From positions 563,795 through 613,332 of the forward strand of contig NZ_RXIZ01000015.1 of assembly GCF_003987855.1 (NCBI RefSeq): a DNA stretch of 49,538 bases, read 5' to 3'. Shown here piece by piece: positions 32,108 through 40,431 of this stretch. Position 1 is the stretch's first letter, and every line of letters starts with the position of its first letter. A program made the translations under genes and the position numbers. Below the pieces are notes generated by a model. That model did not search any database. It saw only the letters and a list, made by a program, of their open reading frames with translations, and was not told the DNA's origin. Source of the DNA: Hyphomicrobium sp. GTDB lineage: Bacteria > Pseudomonadota > Alphaproteobacteria > Rhizobiales > Hyphomicrobiaceae.

Positions 32108-32907
32108 TGCGCTTCGGGCAGTTGCCGTTCCGGCAAGCGGCTGCGCAGGTCGTCCCGTGGTTTGTGCCGCTCGCAGTCCTGGTCATATGGGAACTTTGCG
32201 CACGTTTGGGCTTCATAGAGGCACGCACATTGGCTGCTCCCAGCCAAGTCGCGGTTGCATTCTGGGCCAGCGCGAAGAGCGGCGAACTTGGACGCAACGT
32301 CGTAATCAGTTTCGAGCGGGCGATGCTTGGTCTGGCGATAGGTGGCGGTCTCGGATTTCTTCTTGGCGTTCTTACGGGCGTTTCGCGCATCGCGGAATTG
32401 CTGCTCGACTCGGGCTTGCAGATGCTTCGTAACGTGCCGCATCTTGCCATCATCCCGATGGTCATCCTTTGGTTCGGCATTGACGAGACCGCGAAGATCT
32501 TCCTTGTGGCGGTAGGGACCTTCTTTCCCATTTACCTCAATACCTATCACGGCATGCGCACGATCGACCGCGGGTTGATCGAAATGGCGGAAGTGAACGG
32601 CCTGGGAAAGTTCGCAATTTTCCGGCGAGTGCTTCTGCCAGGCGCGATGCCTTCAGTTCTTATCGGTTTGCGCTATGCGCTAGGCATCATGTGGTTGACG
32701 CTCATCGTTGCAGAAACGATCTCGGCGTCATCGGGCATCGGATACATGACAATGAATGCGCGCGAATTTCTCCAGACGGACATCGTGGTTCTCGGCGTTC
32801 TGATCTATGCGCTTCTCGGGAAAGCGGCAGACGCCACCACAAAACTGATCGAACATCGGGTGCTCGCTTGGCATCCCGCCTATCACGCCTCGGCCTCTAC
32901 AAATTGA
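32107..32907 (+). CDS. ssuC: sulfonate ABC transporter permease
   Basis: This 266-residue integral inner-membrane permease belongs to the BPD_transp_1 family, with about six membrane segments (for example WFVPLAVLVIWELCARLGF and ALGIMWLTLIVAETIS). The EAA cytoplasmic loop that docks the ATPase is visible as EVNGLGKFAIFRRVLLPGAMPSVLIGLR (central part). It starts at 32107, overlapping the ssuD stop by one base, and is followed by ssuB after 25 bases. The family cannot be separated from nitrate or taurine permeases by sequence alone; the ssuA and ssuD neighbours decide. Confidence 0.94.
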   Translation: MRFGQLPFRQAAAQVVPWFVPLAVLVIWELCARLGFIEARTLAAPSQVAVAFWASAKSGELGRNVVISFERAMLGLAIGGGLGFLLGVLTGVSRIAELLLDSGLQMLRNVPHLAIIPMVILWFGIDETAKIFLVAVGTFFPIYLNTYHGMRTIDRGLIEMAEVNGLGKFAIFRRVLLPGAMPSVLIGLRYALGIMWLTLIVAETISASSGIGYMTMNAREFLQTDIVVLGVLIYALLGKAADATTKLIEHRVLAWHPAYHASASTN

Positions 32908-32932
32908 GAGAGCGGGCTGCGGAGCAGACATC

Positions 32933-33739
32933 ATGTTGCAACGAGTTCAGAGTGTCCACGGCGCGTTTGTCTCACAGCCCGTCGACCGTCTTGAAGCGGG
33001 ATCGACGCGCTCGCACTTGGACGAGCGCCGGCGAAAAGGCGAAAGGCTCGTACTTGAGGATCTGCATCTTTCCTTTGGCACAAGGCAGGTCCTGCGAGGT
33101 TTGAATCTCGAAGTGCCGGCAGGACAGTTTCTTGCGATCGTCGGTCGCTCTGGCGTCGGAAAGTCTACGTTGATGCGCCTGATCGTTGGACTCGACCGTC
33201 CGACAAAGGGTCGAGTGTCCATTGGAGGTGCCGCAGTCGAAGGGGTTCAGCGCACAGTCAAGCTGCTCTTCCAGGACGCTCGTCTTCTGCCTTGGCAAAC
33301 AGTGTTGAGCAACGTTGGCATCGCCCGCACCCCCGGCTGGCGCGACAAGGCATTGGAAGCACTCCGCGACGTTGGTCTTGCCGATCGCTCCAACGACTGG
33401 CCCGCTGTTCTATCTGGTGGACAACGCCAGCGCGTCGCGCTGGCGCGTGTGCTCGTCGGAGAACCGGGCGTCCTGCTTCTTGACGAACCCTTCGGTGCTC
33501 TCGATGCGCTCACGCGATCAGAAATGCACGGGCTACTGGAGAAACTATGGTTCCGCGACGGATTTACGACCGTGCTGATCACTCACGATGTCGCTGAAGC
33601 TGTCGCGCTTGCCGATAGGGTTGTGGTGATGAACGAGGGGAGGGTGACCTTCGACGTGGACATCACCGTGGAAAGGCCGCGCCGCAGGAGCGACGTGCAA
33701 TTATCGGCGCTACAGGATCGAATTCTTCAGGGAGTCTAG
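32933..33739 (+). CDS. ssuB: sulfonate ABC transporter ATP-binding protein
   Basis: This 268-residue cytoplasmic ATPase energises sulfonate import. It has Walker A GRSGVGKST, a Q-loop LLFQDARLLPWQ, the ABC signature LSGGQRQRVALARVL, Walker B VLLLDEPFGALD and the H-loop TVLITHDVAEAV. The first 40 residues are a poorly conserved extension before VLEDLHLSFG; the start ATG at 32933 follows GCGGAGCAGACATC, and an internal start cannot be excluded. It is the last gene of ssuDCB and converges on the LysR gene 79 bases away. Confidence 0.94.
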   Translation: MLQRVQSVHGAFVSQPVDRLEAGSTRSHLDERRRKGERLVLEDLHLSFGTRQVLRGLNLEVPAGQFLAIVGRSGVGKSTLMRLIVGLDRPTKGRVSIGGAAVEGVQRTVKLLFQDARLLPWQTVLSNVGIARTPGWRDKALEALRDVGLADRSNDWPAVLSGGQRQRVALARVLVGEPGVLLLDEPFGALDALTRSEMHGLLEKLWFRDGFTTVLITHDVAEAVALADRVVVMNEGRVTFDVDITVERPRRRSDVQLSALQDRILQGV

Positions 33740-33818
33740 CGATCCGGTGAAGGTGCCGGCCTCATCAAAGCGCCGTTGGAGAGGCACGAGCGTACGCTTC
33801 AGCATGTGAAGTTCTCGG

Positions 33819-34748
33819 CTATTCTGCGACGCTATTGTCCGAAGCTCGAATAACGTCTTCAGTGACCGACGGATTGCAGTGCTCGATGAAGCGGTAAGCG
33901 TATCTCCGGAGCAGACGCCCACGCCGGATCGCGATGCTCGAGGTGCTCGGCCTGAACAGGTCGTCTGCGCTGAGCTTGACGAGCTTGCGGTCATATTCGC
34001 GATCATATGCAACTGAGGCAATGATGCCGACGCCCATTTCCAGTTCCGCGTATGCCTTGATGACGTCCGCATCGAGAGCAGTAATGGAAATGTCGGGTGT
34101 CAAACCCGCCGCCTCGAAGGCCTCATCGATGCGGCGACGACCGGTCAACCCATCATCGTAAGTAATGAGCGGCCACTCGGCGATAGCGGCGAGCGTCAAA
34201 GGCTTTTCTTTGGTCAATGCGTGGCCGCGCGGAACGACAATGGCATGGTCCCATGTGTGGTAGGGAAATGCGAGGATACCGGTATGATCTTCCAGAGTAT
34301 CGGTTGCGATTGCGATGTCCGCGTCGCCCTCCAGCAGTATGCCGGGTAAATCCTTGGGGCTCGCCTGCTGAAGATTGAGTCTCACCTTGGGAAAGGCTGT
34401 TTTGAACCTCGCGATCACCGGCGGCAGCGTGTAGCGCGCCTGCGTGTGAGTGGTCGCGACTCTCAGAACGCCGTCCTCGCCTTCGGCAAAGTCCGCGACA
34501 ACTCGCGAGAGGTTATCGGCATCGACGAGCATTCTCTCGACGATCTTGAACACTTCTTTCCCGGGCTCCGTCAGGCCAAGAAGACGCTTGCCGTGCCGCA
34601 CAAAAATCTCGACCCCGAGTTCTTCTTCCAGGTCCCGGATATGCTTGCTGACGCCTGATTGAGACGTGAAAAGCACGTTAGCTGCTTCGGTTAGATTGAA
34701 GCGGTGCCGCACGGTCTCGCGAATAATGCGCAGCTGTTGAAAGTTCAT
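33819..34748 (-). CDS. CysB/Cbl-type LysR transcriptional regulator
   Basis: This 309-residue LysR protein opens with MNFQQLRIIRETVRHRFNLTEAANVLFTSQSGVSKHI (typical CysB/Cbl start, first part), the helix-turn-helix at about residues 18-40. The effector domain has RVATTHTQARYTLPPVI and a sulfate/APS-type pocket (THTQARY), as in CysB and Cbl that govern sulfate-starvation genes. It is next to ssuDCB, convergent with ssuB, and the likely activator of both ssuA and ssuDCB. The A+T-rich region upstream of it (34840-34865, with TTATAACAAAT-like sequence on the minus strand) may be an autoregulatory site. Confidence 0.93.
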   Translation of the reverse strand: MNFQQLRIIRETVRHRFNLTEAANVLFTSQSGVSKHIRDLEEELGVEIFVRHGKRLLGLTEPGKEVFKIVERMLVDADNLSRVVADFAEGEDGVLRVATTHTQARYTLPPVIARFKTAFPKVRLNLQQASPKDLPGILLEGDADIAIATDTLEDHTGILAFPYHTWDHAIVVPRGHALTKEKPLTLAAIAEWPLITYDDGLTGRRRIDEAFEAAGLTPDISITALDADVIKAYAELEMGVGIIASVAYDREYDRKLVKLSADDLFRPSTSSIAIRRGRLLRRYAYRFIEHCNPSVTEDVIRASDNSVAE

Positions 34749-34944
34749 GCCTGTGTAGGCCCTCAGCTTCTCGGCGGACAGTCCGGGATGTTTGCAGATT
34801 ATCCGTCTTTGCAGAGGCCGGAATGAATATATTTTGCTTTGCTTATAACAAATGCTGATTACGAACGTGCCCCACGCATTAGCTTCGGTACAAGTTGAGC
34901 GATCTGAAGCGCCTATCGTAAGCCGGCATCGATGCCTCTCGCTT

Positions 34945-35874
34945 TCAACCGAAGAACTTCATAAAGGCCGCTAGCGTCTCTTCCGGCGCCTCTTCCGGTA
35001 GGAAGTGTCCGCAATCGAATGCTTCGCCGTGGACAAGCGCTGTAGATTTCTCGCGCCAGCACGCAACCACGTCGAACTGGCGCCCAACCGTTCCGCGACC
35101 ACCCCACAACACGAGCATAGGCGATGAAATTCGGCGCGATGCTAGGTCGTCGGAGCGATCGTGCTCAAGATCGATAGTGGCCGCCGCGCGATAATCCTCG
35201 CAGGCCGCGTGGATGGCACCCGGCCTGGTGAATGCGGAAATGTAAGCACCCATCGCCTCCTCGCTGATCGCGCCCTCGCGCTTGCACCAGCTGCTCAAGG
35301 TTCTGCGCAAATAATATTCGGCCTCCGCGCCAATGAGGCGTTCAGGCATATCAAAGGGCTGAATGAGAAAGAACCAATGATAGTAGGCTTCGGCAAAGGC
35401 GCGGTTCGTGTTCGCGTACATGGTTGCCGTAGGCGCGATATCGAGGACCGCGAGCCGAAGAACCCGGTCGGAATGATCAAGGGCAAGGCGGTGAGCGACC
35501 CGGCCCCCTCTGTCGTGTCCAGCAAGATAAAATCGTTCGAAGCCAAGCGAGGCCATCGCCCGAACCTGATCATCGGCCATGGACCTCTTTGAATAGGTGA
35601 CATGGGCTGGCCCATCGGCAGGCTTGCTCGATGCGCCATAGCCTCTGAGATCGGTGACGACGACGGTGAAATGTTCTGCCAGAGGTTCGGCTATCTTGTG
35701 CCAGCAGACGTGCGTTTGCGGATAGCCATGTAGCAAAAGAAGCGGCGGCCCGGACCCTTTCACCCGCGAAAAAATTTGCATACCGCCACCGACATCGATC
35801 AGATCCGAGCTAAATCCTTCAAACAAAGACAGCTCCTCGGTGATCTTGCTGCAGTTTCCGGTAGCTAACCGCAA
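34945..35874 (-). CDS. fluoroacetate dehalogenase-type alpha/beta hydrolase
   Basis: This protein has up to 309 residues and hydrolyses haloacetates. Residues matching the well-studied fluoroacetate dehalogenase set are all present: nucleophile Asp121 and Arg122 in GHDRGGR, Arg125, Asp145 (VLDIAPT), the halide-binding His166-Trp167 (AYYHWFF), Tyr228 (CEDYRAA) and His290 (DCGHFLPEE). The constant spacing of +11 to the first six and +9/+10 to the last two, relative to the Rhodopseudomonas enzyme as I recall it, supports C-F bond activity. The 35874 start is a TTG; a TTG at 35826 after GAGGAG would give the usual N terminus (LFEGFSSDLIDV). It is adjacent to the sulfonate locus, minus strand, unlinked by operon. 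Confidence 0.88.
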   Translation of the reverse strand: MRLATGNCSKITEELSLFEGFSSDLIDVGGGMQIFSRVKGSGPPLLLLHGYPQTHVCWHKIAEPLAEHFTVVVTDLRGYGASSKPADGPAHVTYSKRSMADDQVRAMASLGFERFYLAGHDRGGRVAHRLALDHSDRVLRLAVLDIAPTATMYANTNRAFAEAYYHWFFLIQPFDMPERLIGAEAEYYLRRTLSSWCKREGAISEEAMGAYISAFTRPGAIHAACEDYRAAATIDLEHDRSDDLASRRISSPMLVLWGGRGTVGRQFDVVACWREKSTALVHGEAFDCGHFLPEEAPEETLAAFMKFFG

Positions 35875-36011
35875 TGGTTACAGGCTCGCTTGTGATGTCG
35901 GGCAATGCTAGTTTGATTTCACGCGAAAGTCTCTGCTCACGAGCTATCTTCCCAGGCCATATGAGCGGAGCGCGTACGCGCTGCACAACGATTTAGCGTA
36001 GGTGTTCGCCC

Positions 36012-36512
36012 ATGGACGCGCGACGGATTGAGCTCCTTCAGCAGATGGCGATTTTTGGCGGTGTCCGAAGTGACGTTTTGGAATTTCTATTGGGGTGCTG
36101 CCAAATTGTTCGGGTGGACGAAGACGACTATTTCTTTCGCGAGCACCAGAACGGCGAGTCGATGTTCGTTCTCGAAAGCGGGACCGTCGCGGTGGCCAAG
36201 CAACACAATGGGCGGGACTATGTGCTGGGTACGTTGAAGGCTGGCGACTGCTTCGGCGAGATGGCGGTCATTGATCACTGTTCGCGCAGCGCGTCCGTAT
36301 ATGCGTTAGAGGCAAGTGCTGCCATCGAAATTACAGCCTCAAATCTCTATCGCCTCTATGCGCATGACCTGAAGCAGTTTGCGCTCATCCAGATGAACAT
36401 GGGCCGCGAGGTCTGCAGACGGCTTCGGCAGGCAAACGAAATGCTTTTCAATCAGCGAACAGAATTTCTGCCCGAAAGCGGGGAAGGGACTGCGGATCGC
36501 GCCTGGGTCTGA
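36012..36512 (+). CDS. cyclic-nucleotide-binding domain protein without DNA-binding domain
   Basis: This 166-residue protein is a single CRP-type cNMP-binding domain. It has a beta-roll YFFREHQNGESMFVLESGTVAVAK and the phosphate-binding cassette GDCFGEMAVIDHCSRSASVYALE, with the expected E and the R-S-A core. A helix follows but no helix-turn-helix, so it is not a transcription factor. Such proteins act as stand-alone effectors or partner kinases. It precedes the PAS hybrid kinase gene by about 270 bases in the same direction. Ligand (cAMP or cGMP) is not predictable. Confidence 0.9.
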   Translation: MDARRIELLQQMAIFGGVRSDVLEFLLGCCQIVRVDEDDYFFREHQNGESMFVLESGTVAVAKQHNGRDYVLGTLKAGDCFGEMAVIDHCSRSASVYALEASAAIEITASNLYRLYAHDLKQFALIQMNMGREVCRRLRQANEMLFNQRTEFLPESGEGTADRAWV

Positions 36513-36582
36513 ACCCTTTGAAGCAAATGGCCTCGGCGGCCAAAGCCACCTGCAGGTGAGGGGTCGTTTACGAATATTGCGA

Positions 36583-36640
36583 AAGTCTGAAACGCTGAGG
36601 AAACTCAGACTTACTGCAGTTTTCGCTGTTCAAACAGCGA
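36583..36640 (+). promoter_or_regulatory. cluster of perfect inverted repeats between the cNMP gene and the kinase
   Basis: AAGTCTGA (36583-36590) and TCAGACTT (36605-36612) are 8-bp complements. Inside them CTGAG-GAAA-CTCAG (36595-36608) is a competing hairpin with a GNRA-type loop. TCGCTGTT-CA-AACAGCGA (36623-36640) is another 8-bp inverted repeat. They may terminate the cNMP gene or form alternative leader structures for the kinase; the sequence alone does not decide. Confidence 0.5.
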
Positions 36641-36784
36641 CGGGGCAATGATGTGGTAAGCATTGATCTTCAGTATGCGTAGCGATTTGCCGGCTTGATG
36701 AGCCTGCATCAGGGCCTGGCTTCGGCTGCTTGGTGCTTGCTAAGCCGCGCGCGGAGATTATCAGTTCGGAAACGCTCTACGACG

Positions 36785-38704
36785 ATGTCATACAAAGCCA
36801 CCTTGGGCTCACATCATGACCTCCGGGCAGCGACGCGACTGATCCTCGGCATGGCCGCGATCATCTTCGTGACAGAAGGGCTAATCATGGTCCTTTTGGC
36901 TAACGTCGATTTTTCGAATTATCCGTTGATCGAGGCCGCCATTGACGCCGGTTCGCTGACGGCGATTGCGGCGCCTCTATCCTATTTCATCTTGCTGAAA
37001 CCCTTCATCTTGCGGACGGCAGCTGCGGAAGCTGCACTATCGAGTGCCTTGGAGACGAGTCGAGCGCGAGAAAAAGAGCTTACCGCGGCCCTGGCGGACG
37101 CGGAGCTACAGAAGAGAGTCTTGGATCAGCATTGCTCGTATACGAAAACGGATACCCGCGGCCGCATCATCTATACGAATGACCAATTCATTCGAATGAG
37201 CGGGTATTCCCGCGAGGAAATCATTGGGCGGACCCATGGCATCGTGAATTCCGGCACGCATCCCAAAGCGTTCTGGGCCAACATGATTGAAACCTTGAAG
37301 CGCGATGGCGTCTGGCAAGGCGAAGTTTGTAATCGGAAAAAGGACGGCTCGCTATACTGGGTGCAAGCGACCAACGTTGCCGAGAAGAACGCTGAAGGAA
37401 AGTTGACGGGATATTTCAGCGTTCGCTCCGACATCACGCCAACAAAGCTGCGTGAGGAAGAACTCGGGAAAGCGCAAACCGAGCTTCGCCGCGCCATTGA
37501 GATTGCCGAAGCGGCCAGCCGCGCCAAGTCGGGCTTTCTTTCCACCATGAGCCACGAGATGCGCACACCGTTGAATGGCGTGCTCGGCGCGCTCCAACTG
37601 CTCGATCAAGAGGGATTGACGGAAAGGCAGAAGGACCTCGTCGAGCGTGCGAAGGAGTCGAGTGAAGCGCTCCTGGTACATATCAACGACGTCTTGGATT
37701 TCTCGAAGCTCGAGGCTGACAAGCTTGATCTAGATCCGCAAGCGTTCGATTTGGTCGCGCTTCTGAATTCCGTAAGCCACATTGTCGAGCCGCAAACGCA
37801 AAAGGCTGGAAACACAATTCGATTGATTCTCGACGAGGGCTTACCCAAGCGCTTGTCTGGTGATGCGATAAGACTGAAGCAGGTACTGCTCAACCTCGTC
37901 TCGAACGCTGCGAAATTCACCCGTAAAGGCGAAATCAGCGTGTCCGTCGCACGGATCGGCGGCGATGACGCACGTCCCTTGCTCGAATTTGCAGTGCGCG
38001 ACACTGGGATAGGAATTCCCGAGGAACGCCTGAACGACCTGTTCCGCGAGTTCTCGATGGTCGACTCCTCGTACACGCGGCGCACCGGCGGAACGGGGCT
38101 CGGCCTCGCGATTTCCAAACGGCTGATTGAGATGATGGGCGGCGAGATCGGGGTCAGCAGCCAAGCTGGAGTCGGCAGTCGGTTCTGGTTTCGCTTGTCT
38201 CTGCCGTGCGCGAATGGCGAGGACCACGAGACCAGCGAAGTCGAGACGACTTCCGCTGAGCCGGTTGGCAGGTTCGCCATTCTGCTCGTCGACGACAACC
38301 GCACGAACCGGTTCGTAACGAGCCAGCTTCTTCTCTCGGCCGGCCATTCGGTGGTGTTGGCATCGAGCGGCAAGGAGGCAGTCGATTTGGCCGACCGGAG
38401 CAAGTACGACGCGATCTTCATGGATATATCGATGCCCGATATGGATGGGCTTGAAGCGACCCGCATGATCCGATCGCTATCGCGCTACAACGCGGACACT
38501 CCGATCGTCGCGTTGACGGCTCACGCCGTCGTCGGCGACAGAGAGCGTTTCCTCGCCCGCGGGATGAATGGCTACTTGGCGAAGCCCGTCAGGCTTCGCG
38601 ACATTGCCCGAACGCTTGCGCAGATTGAGGTTGGCCGGGCGACGCCTCAGGGCACGGCGCAAGTCCTAAAGTCCGAAACCGCGAGCCCGGTATCCGTGGG
38701 ATAG
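36785..38704 (+). CDS. PAS-domain hybrid histidine kinase/response regulator
   Basis: This protein has about 639 residues. Two membrane helices near the N terminus (RLILGMAAIIFVTEGLIMVLL and LTAIAAPLSYFILL) precede a coiled linker. The PAS domain begins GRIIYTNDQFIRMSGYSREEIIGR and ends at FSVRSDIT. The HisKA box is FLSTMSHEMRTPLNGVLGALQLL with the phospho-His at about 257. The ATPase has NLVSNAAKF, RDTGIGIP and GGTGLGLAISKRL. A C-terminal receiver domain carries the phospho-Asp in FMDISMPDMDG (about 547) and Lys in LAKPVR. There is no HPt domain, so it would need a separate HPt partner. The start at 36785 is uncertain; an ORF from 36695 adds 30 residues without support. Confidence 0.93.
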   Translation: MSYKATLGSHHDLRAATRLILGMAAIIFVTEGLIMVLLANVDFSNYPLIEAAIDAGSLTAIAAPLSYFILLKPFILRTAAAEAALSSALETSRAREKELTAALADAELQKRVLDQHCSYTKTDTRGRIIYTNDQFIRMSGYSREEIIGRTHGIVNSGTHPKAFWANMIETLKRDGVWQGEVCNRKKDGSLYWVQATNVAEKNAEGKLTGYFSVRSDITPTKLREEELGKAQTELRRAIEIAEAASRAKSGFLSTMSHEMRTPLNGVLGALQLLDQEGLTERQKDLVERAKESSEALLVHINDVLDFSKLEADKLDLDPQAFDLVALLNSVSHIVEPQTQKAGNTIRLILDEGLPKRLSGDAIRLKQVLLNLVSNAAKFTRKGEISVSVARIGGDDARPLLEFAVRDTGIGIPEERLNDLFREFSMVDSSYTRRTGGTGLGLAISKRLIEMMGGEIGVSSQAGVGSRFWFRLSLPCANGEDHETSEVETTSAEPVGRFAILLVDDNRTNRFVTSQLLLSAGHSVVLASSGKEAVDLADRSKYDAIFMDISMPDMDGLEATRMIRSLSRYNADTPIVALTAHAVVGDRERFLARGMNGYLAKPVRLRDIARTLAQIEVGRATPQGTAQVLKSETASPVSVG

Positions 38705-38749
38705 GGCATCGCCATCTCGTCGCGGCCGCGGGCGGGGCCTGGCGAAGTT

Positions 38750-38763
38750 TTGACTACAATCAA
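38750..38763 (+). promoter_or_regulatory. FNR/FixK-type box upstream of uspA
   Basis: TTGAC-TACA-ATCAA differs from the consensus TTGAT-N4-ATCAA by one base. It lies 70-83 bases upstream of the universal stress protein ATG, on the expected side of the gene. Universal stress proteins are classic targets of FNR/ANR/FixK in low oxygen. Confidence 0.65.
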
Positions 38764-38832
38764 GTCGATCAACGGCTTTAAGCGCCATCCTGCAGTCATC
38801 GAACTCCTCGTTAAAGTCTAAGGAGAAAGCAA

Positions 38833-39252
38833 ATGACGCATAAGGTGTTGTGCGCGGTCGACGATACCGAGCATTCAAAAAGTGCAGTTGCTCAAGCCGC
38901 TGAACTCGCCAAGGCGACTGGCTCGGAGCTGACGATCCTCGCCGTCAACCTGCCCGTCGGCGGCGAGGGAAGAGGCGGCATCAAGATCTACTCCTGGGAA
39001 GATGCCGATGCCAATCGCGTGCTGAGCGATGCCGCCGCGGTAGCGAAGAAAGCAGGCGTTTCGGGAGCCAAGACAATTACGGTCAAGGGGCGCGATGCGG
39101 CTCGCTCGATTGTCGTTTACGCTGAAGACAATGGCATCGATCACATCGTCGTTGGCACCGGCGGCAAGGGCGCCATAACCCGCTTCATGTTGGGTTCGGT
39201 GTCGAGTGACGTTGTCGCCCGCGCGCACTGCCCCGTAACGATTGCTAGGTAG
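38833..39252 (+). CDS. universal stress protein (UspA family)
   Basis: This 139-residue cytoplasmic protein has the Usp fold: a strand KVLCAVDDTEHSKSAV, a central helix and a C-terminal nucleotide-binding motif G-x-G-G-K-G-A-I-T-R-F-M-L-G-S-V-S (VVGTGGKGAITRFMLGSVS), indicating an ATP-binding subtype. The ATG follows AAGGAGAAAGCAA, a very good ribosome-binding site. The FNR/FixK box upstream points to micro-oxic induction. It follows the hybrid kinase in the same direction but with a separate promoter. Confidence 0.94.
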   Translation: MTHKVLCAVDDTEHSKSAVAQAAELAKATGSELTILAVNLPVGGEGRGGIKIYSWEDADANRVLSDAAAVAKKAGVSGAKTITVKGRDAARSIVVYAEDNGIDHIVVGTGGKGAITRFMLGSVSSDVVARAHCPVTIAR

Positions 39253-39324
39253 CCGAACGCGGAATGCTGCAGGGACAACTTGGCGCTCGATAAGGGGCGC
39301 CGAGACCCGCGGCGCAAACGTGCT

Positions 39325-39705
39325 TTACTGAGCATTCAATTCAATGAGATCCGGAACCGCAGTGCCGCCGGGGCCGATCTCTGCAGCCGCCGATTGGCAG
39401 CTCATCTGGATCATGATGCGGCACGGGTTCGGGTCGAGAGGGCGTGAGCAGTTTTTCACTTTCTGCCAAGCCTCATAGATCTTAGCGCTCTGATCATTGA
39501 ACGCCTTAAGATCGTCGCCTTGATAATTCGCCTTCAACCCCTCAGCTGCTTTACCGACGCGAAAACCAGGACACGTCTCAGCAGCCCCCTGCGCCTGAGC
39601 GTACCGGGCTCCCGCATCGCGCGCACTCATGAGAGGGGCCTGCGCGCTCGCAGGCAAACAGCTCAAAACCATAGCAAAAAACGCAAATCGTATTGCTTTA
39701 AGCAT
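39325..39705 (-). CDS. secreted four-cysteine hypothetical protein
   Basis: This 126-residue protein has a clear signal peptide (AIRFAFFAMVLSCLPASAQA, cleavage after about residue 22). The mature part has four cysteines (45, 86, 95, 103) and an alternating helical composition, with the segments TCPGFRVG, NCSRPLDPNPCRI and MSCQSAAA. Two disulfides in the periplasm are likely. I do not recognise a family. It lies just downstream of the RpoE/ChrR pair on the same strand, so it may be in that regulon, but spacing (87 bases) does not prove an operon. Confidence 0.75.
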   Translation of the reverse strand: MLKAIRFAFFAMVLSCLPASAQAPLMSARDAGARYAQAQGAAETCPGFRVGKAAEGLKANYQGDDLKAFNDQSAKIYEAWQKVKNCSRPLDPNPCRIMIQMSCQSAAAEIGPGGTAVPDLIELNAQ

Positions 39706-39792
39706 GGCTGCCCCACGTCCATCGACCTAGCCAACCTACGAGGGATAGCTGGGATTGGATCACGGCCAACGCATTGGCCGGGGGGCGTCGCT

Positions 39793-40431
39793 TTAGATTC
39801 CCGTGAGCTTTTGTACAAGACGCGCCAGAAAACCATTGTAACGGGCCGGACCCTCGGAAGCGATCAGGCAAATGCAATCGCCGCCTGGCGCGGCGACAGG
39901 CGAGTGCTCGATGCCTTCATCCATCTCCAGGACGTCGCCGACCCCATAGGATCCGAACGCGTCATTGAAAGCCCCCTGAAGCACGAGCGTCAACTCGGAG
40001 CCGCTATGGCCGTGATCTGGAAGCTGGAGCCCGGGCGCGACCCTGATGAACCGCAGCGATGCTTTGGAGTGTTCCGATAACGATACGGTATGAAACCACA
40101 CGCCCGGTGCCAGGCGCCGCCATTTTATGCGATCAAGGCGCGGACCGACGGCCGCTCTCAACGGCTCAGGGACGTCGCCGTGCTCCACATGCTGGGCGCC
40201 GCCTGTTGCGGCCACGGGAGCGCTTCCTGGCAGCGCCGGAGCGGTCCCCACCGTCTCGGGAGGCATTTCTTCCAGCAGCGTCGCGCCGACCTTATCGAAA
40301 ACCGCCAACTCATGACGGCAGCGCGGGCACATCGCCATGTGACTGGCCATCACAGCCGCGAGCGCTTCCGGCATGCTGCCCGCAGCGCAGCTCAGCAAGT
40401 TCTCCGGTGCCGGATGGAATTTGATAGTCAT
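39793..40431 (-). CDS. chrR: ChrR-type zinc anti-sigma factor with cupin domain
   Basis: This 212-residue anti-sigma factor binds zinc at its N-terminal anti-sigma domain: His31, Cys35 and Cys38 in HMAMCPRC. A long linker leads to a C-terminal cupin with His140 and His142 (PDHGHSGSE), Glu146 and His176 (EGIEHSP). In Rhodobacter sphaeroides ChrR releases RpoE on singlet oxygen or organic hydroperoxide; both zinc sites match. Its start overlaps the sigma-gene stop by 4 bases (ATGA), so the pair is translationally coupled. The cupin site is probably the stress sensor. Confidence 0.93.
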   Translation of the reverse strand: MTIKFHPAPENLLSCAAGSMPEALAAVMASHMAMCPRCRHELAVFDKVGATLLEEMPPETVGTAPALPGSAPVAATGGAQHVEHGDVPEPLRAAVGPRLDRIKWRRLAPGVWFHTVSLSEHSKASLRFIRVAPGLQLPDHGHSGSELTLVLQGAFNDAFGSYGVGDVLEMDEGIEHSPVAAPGGDCICLIASEGPARYNGFLARLVQKLTGI

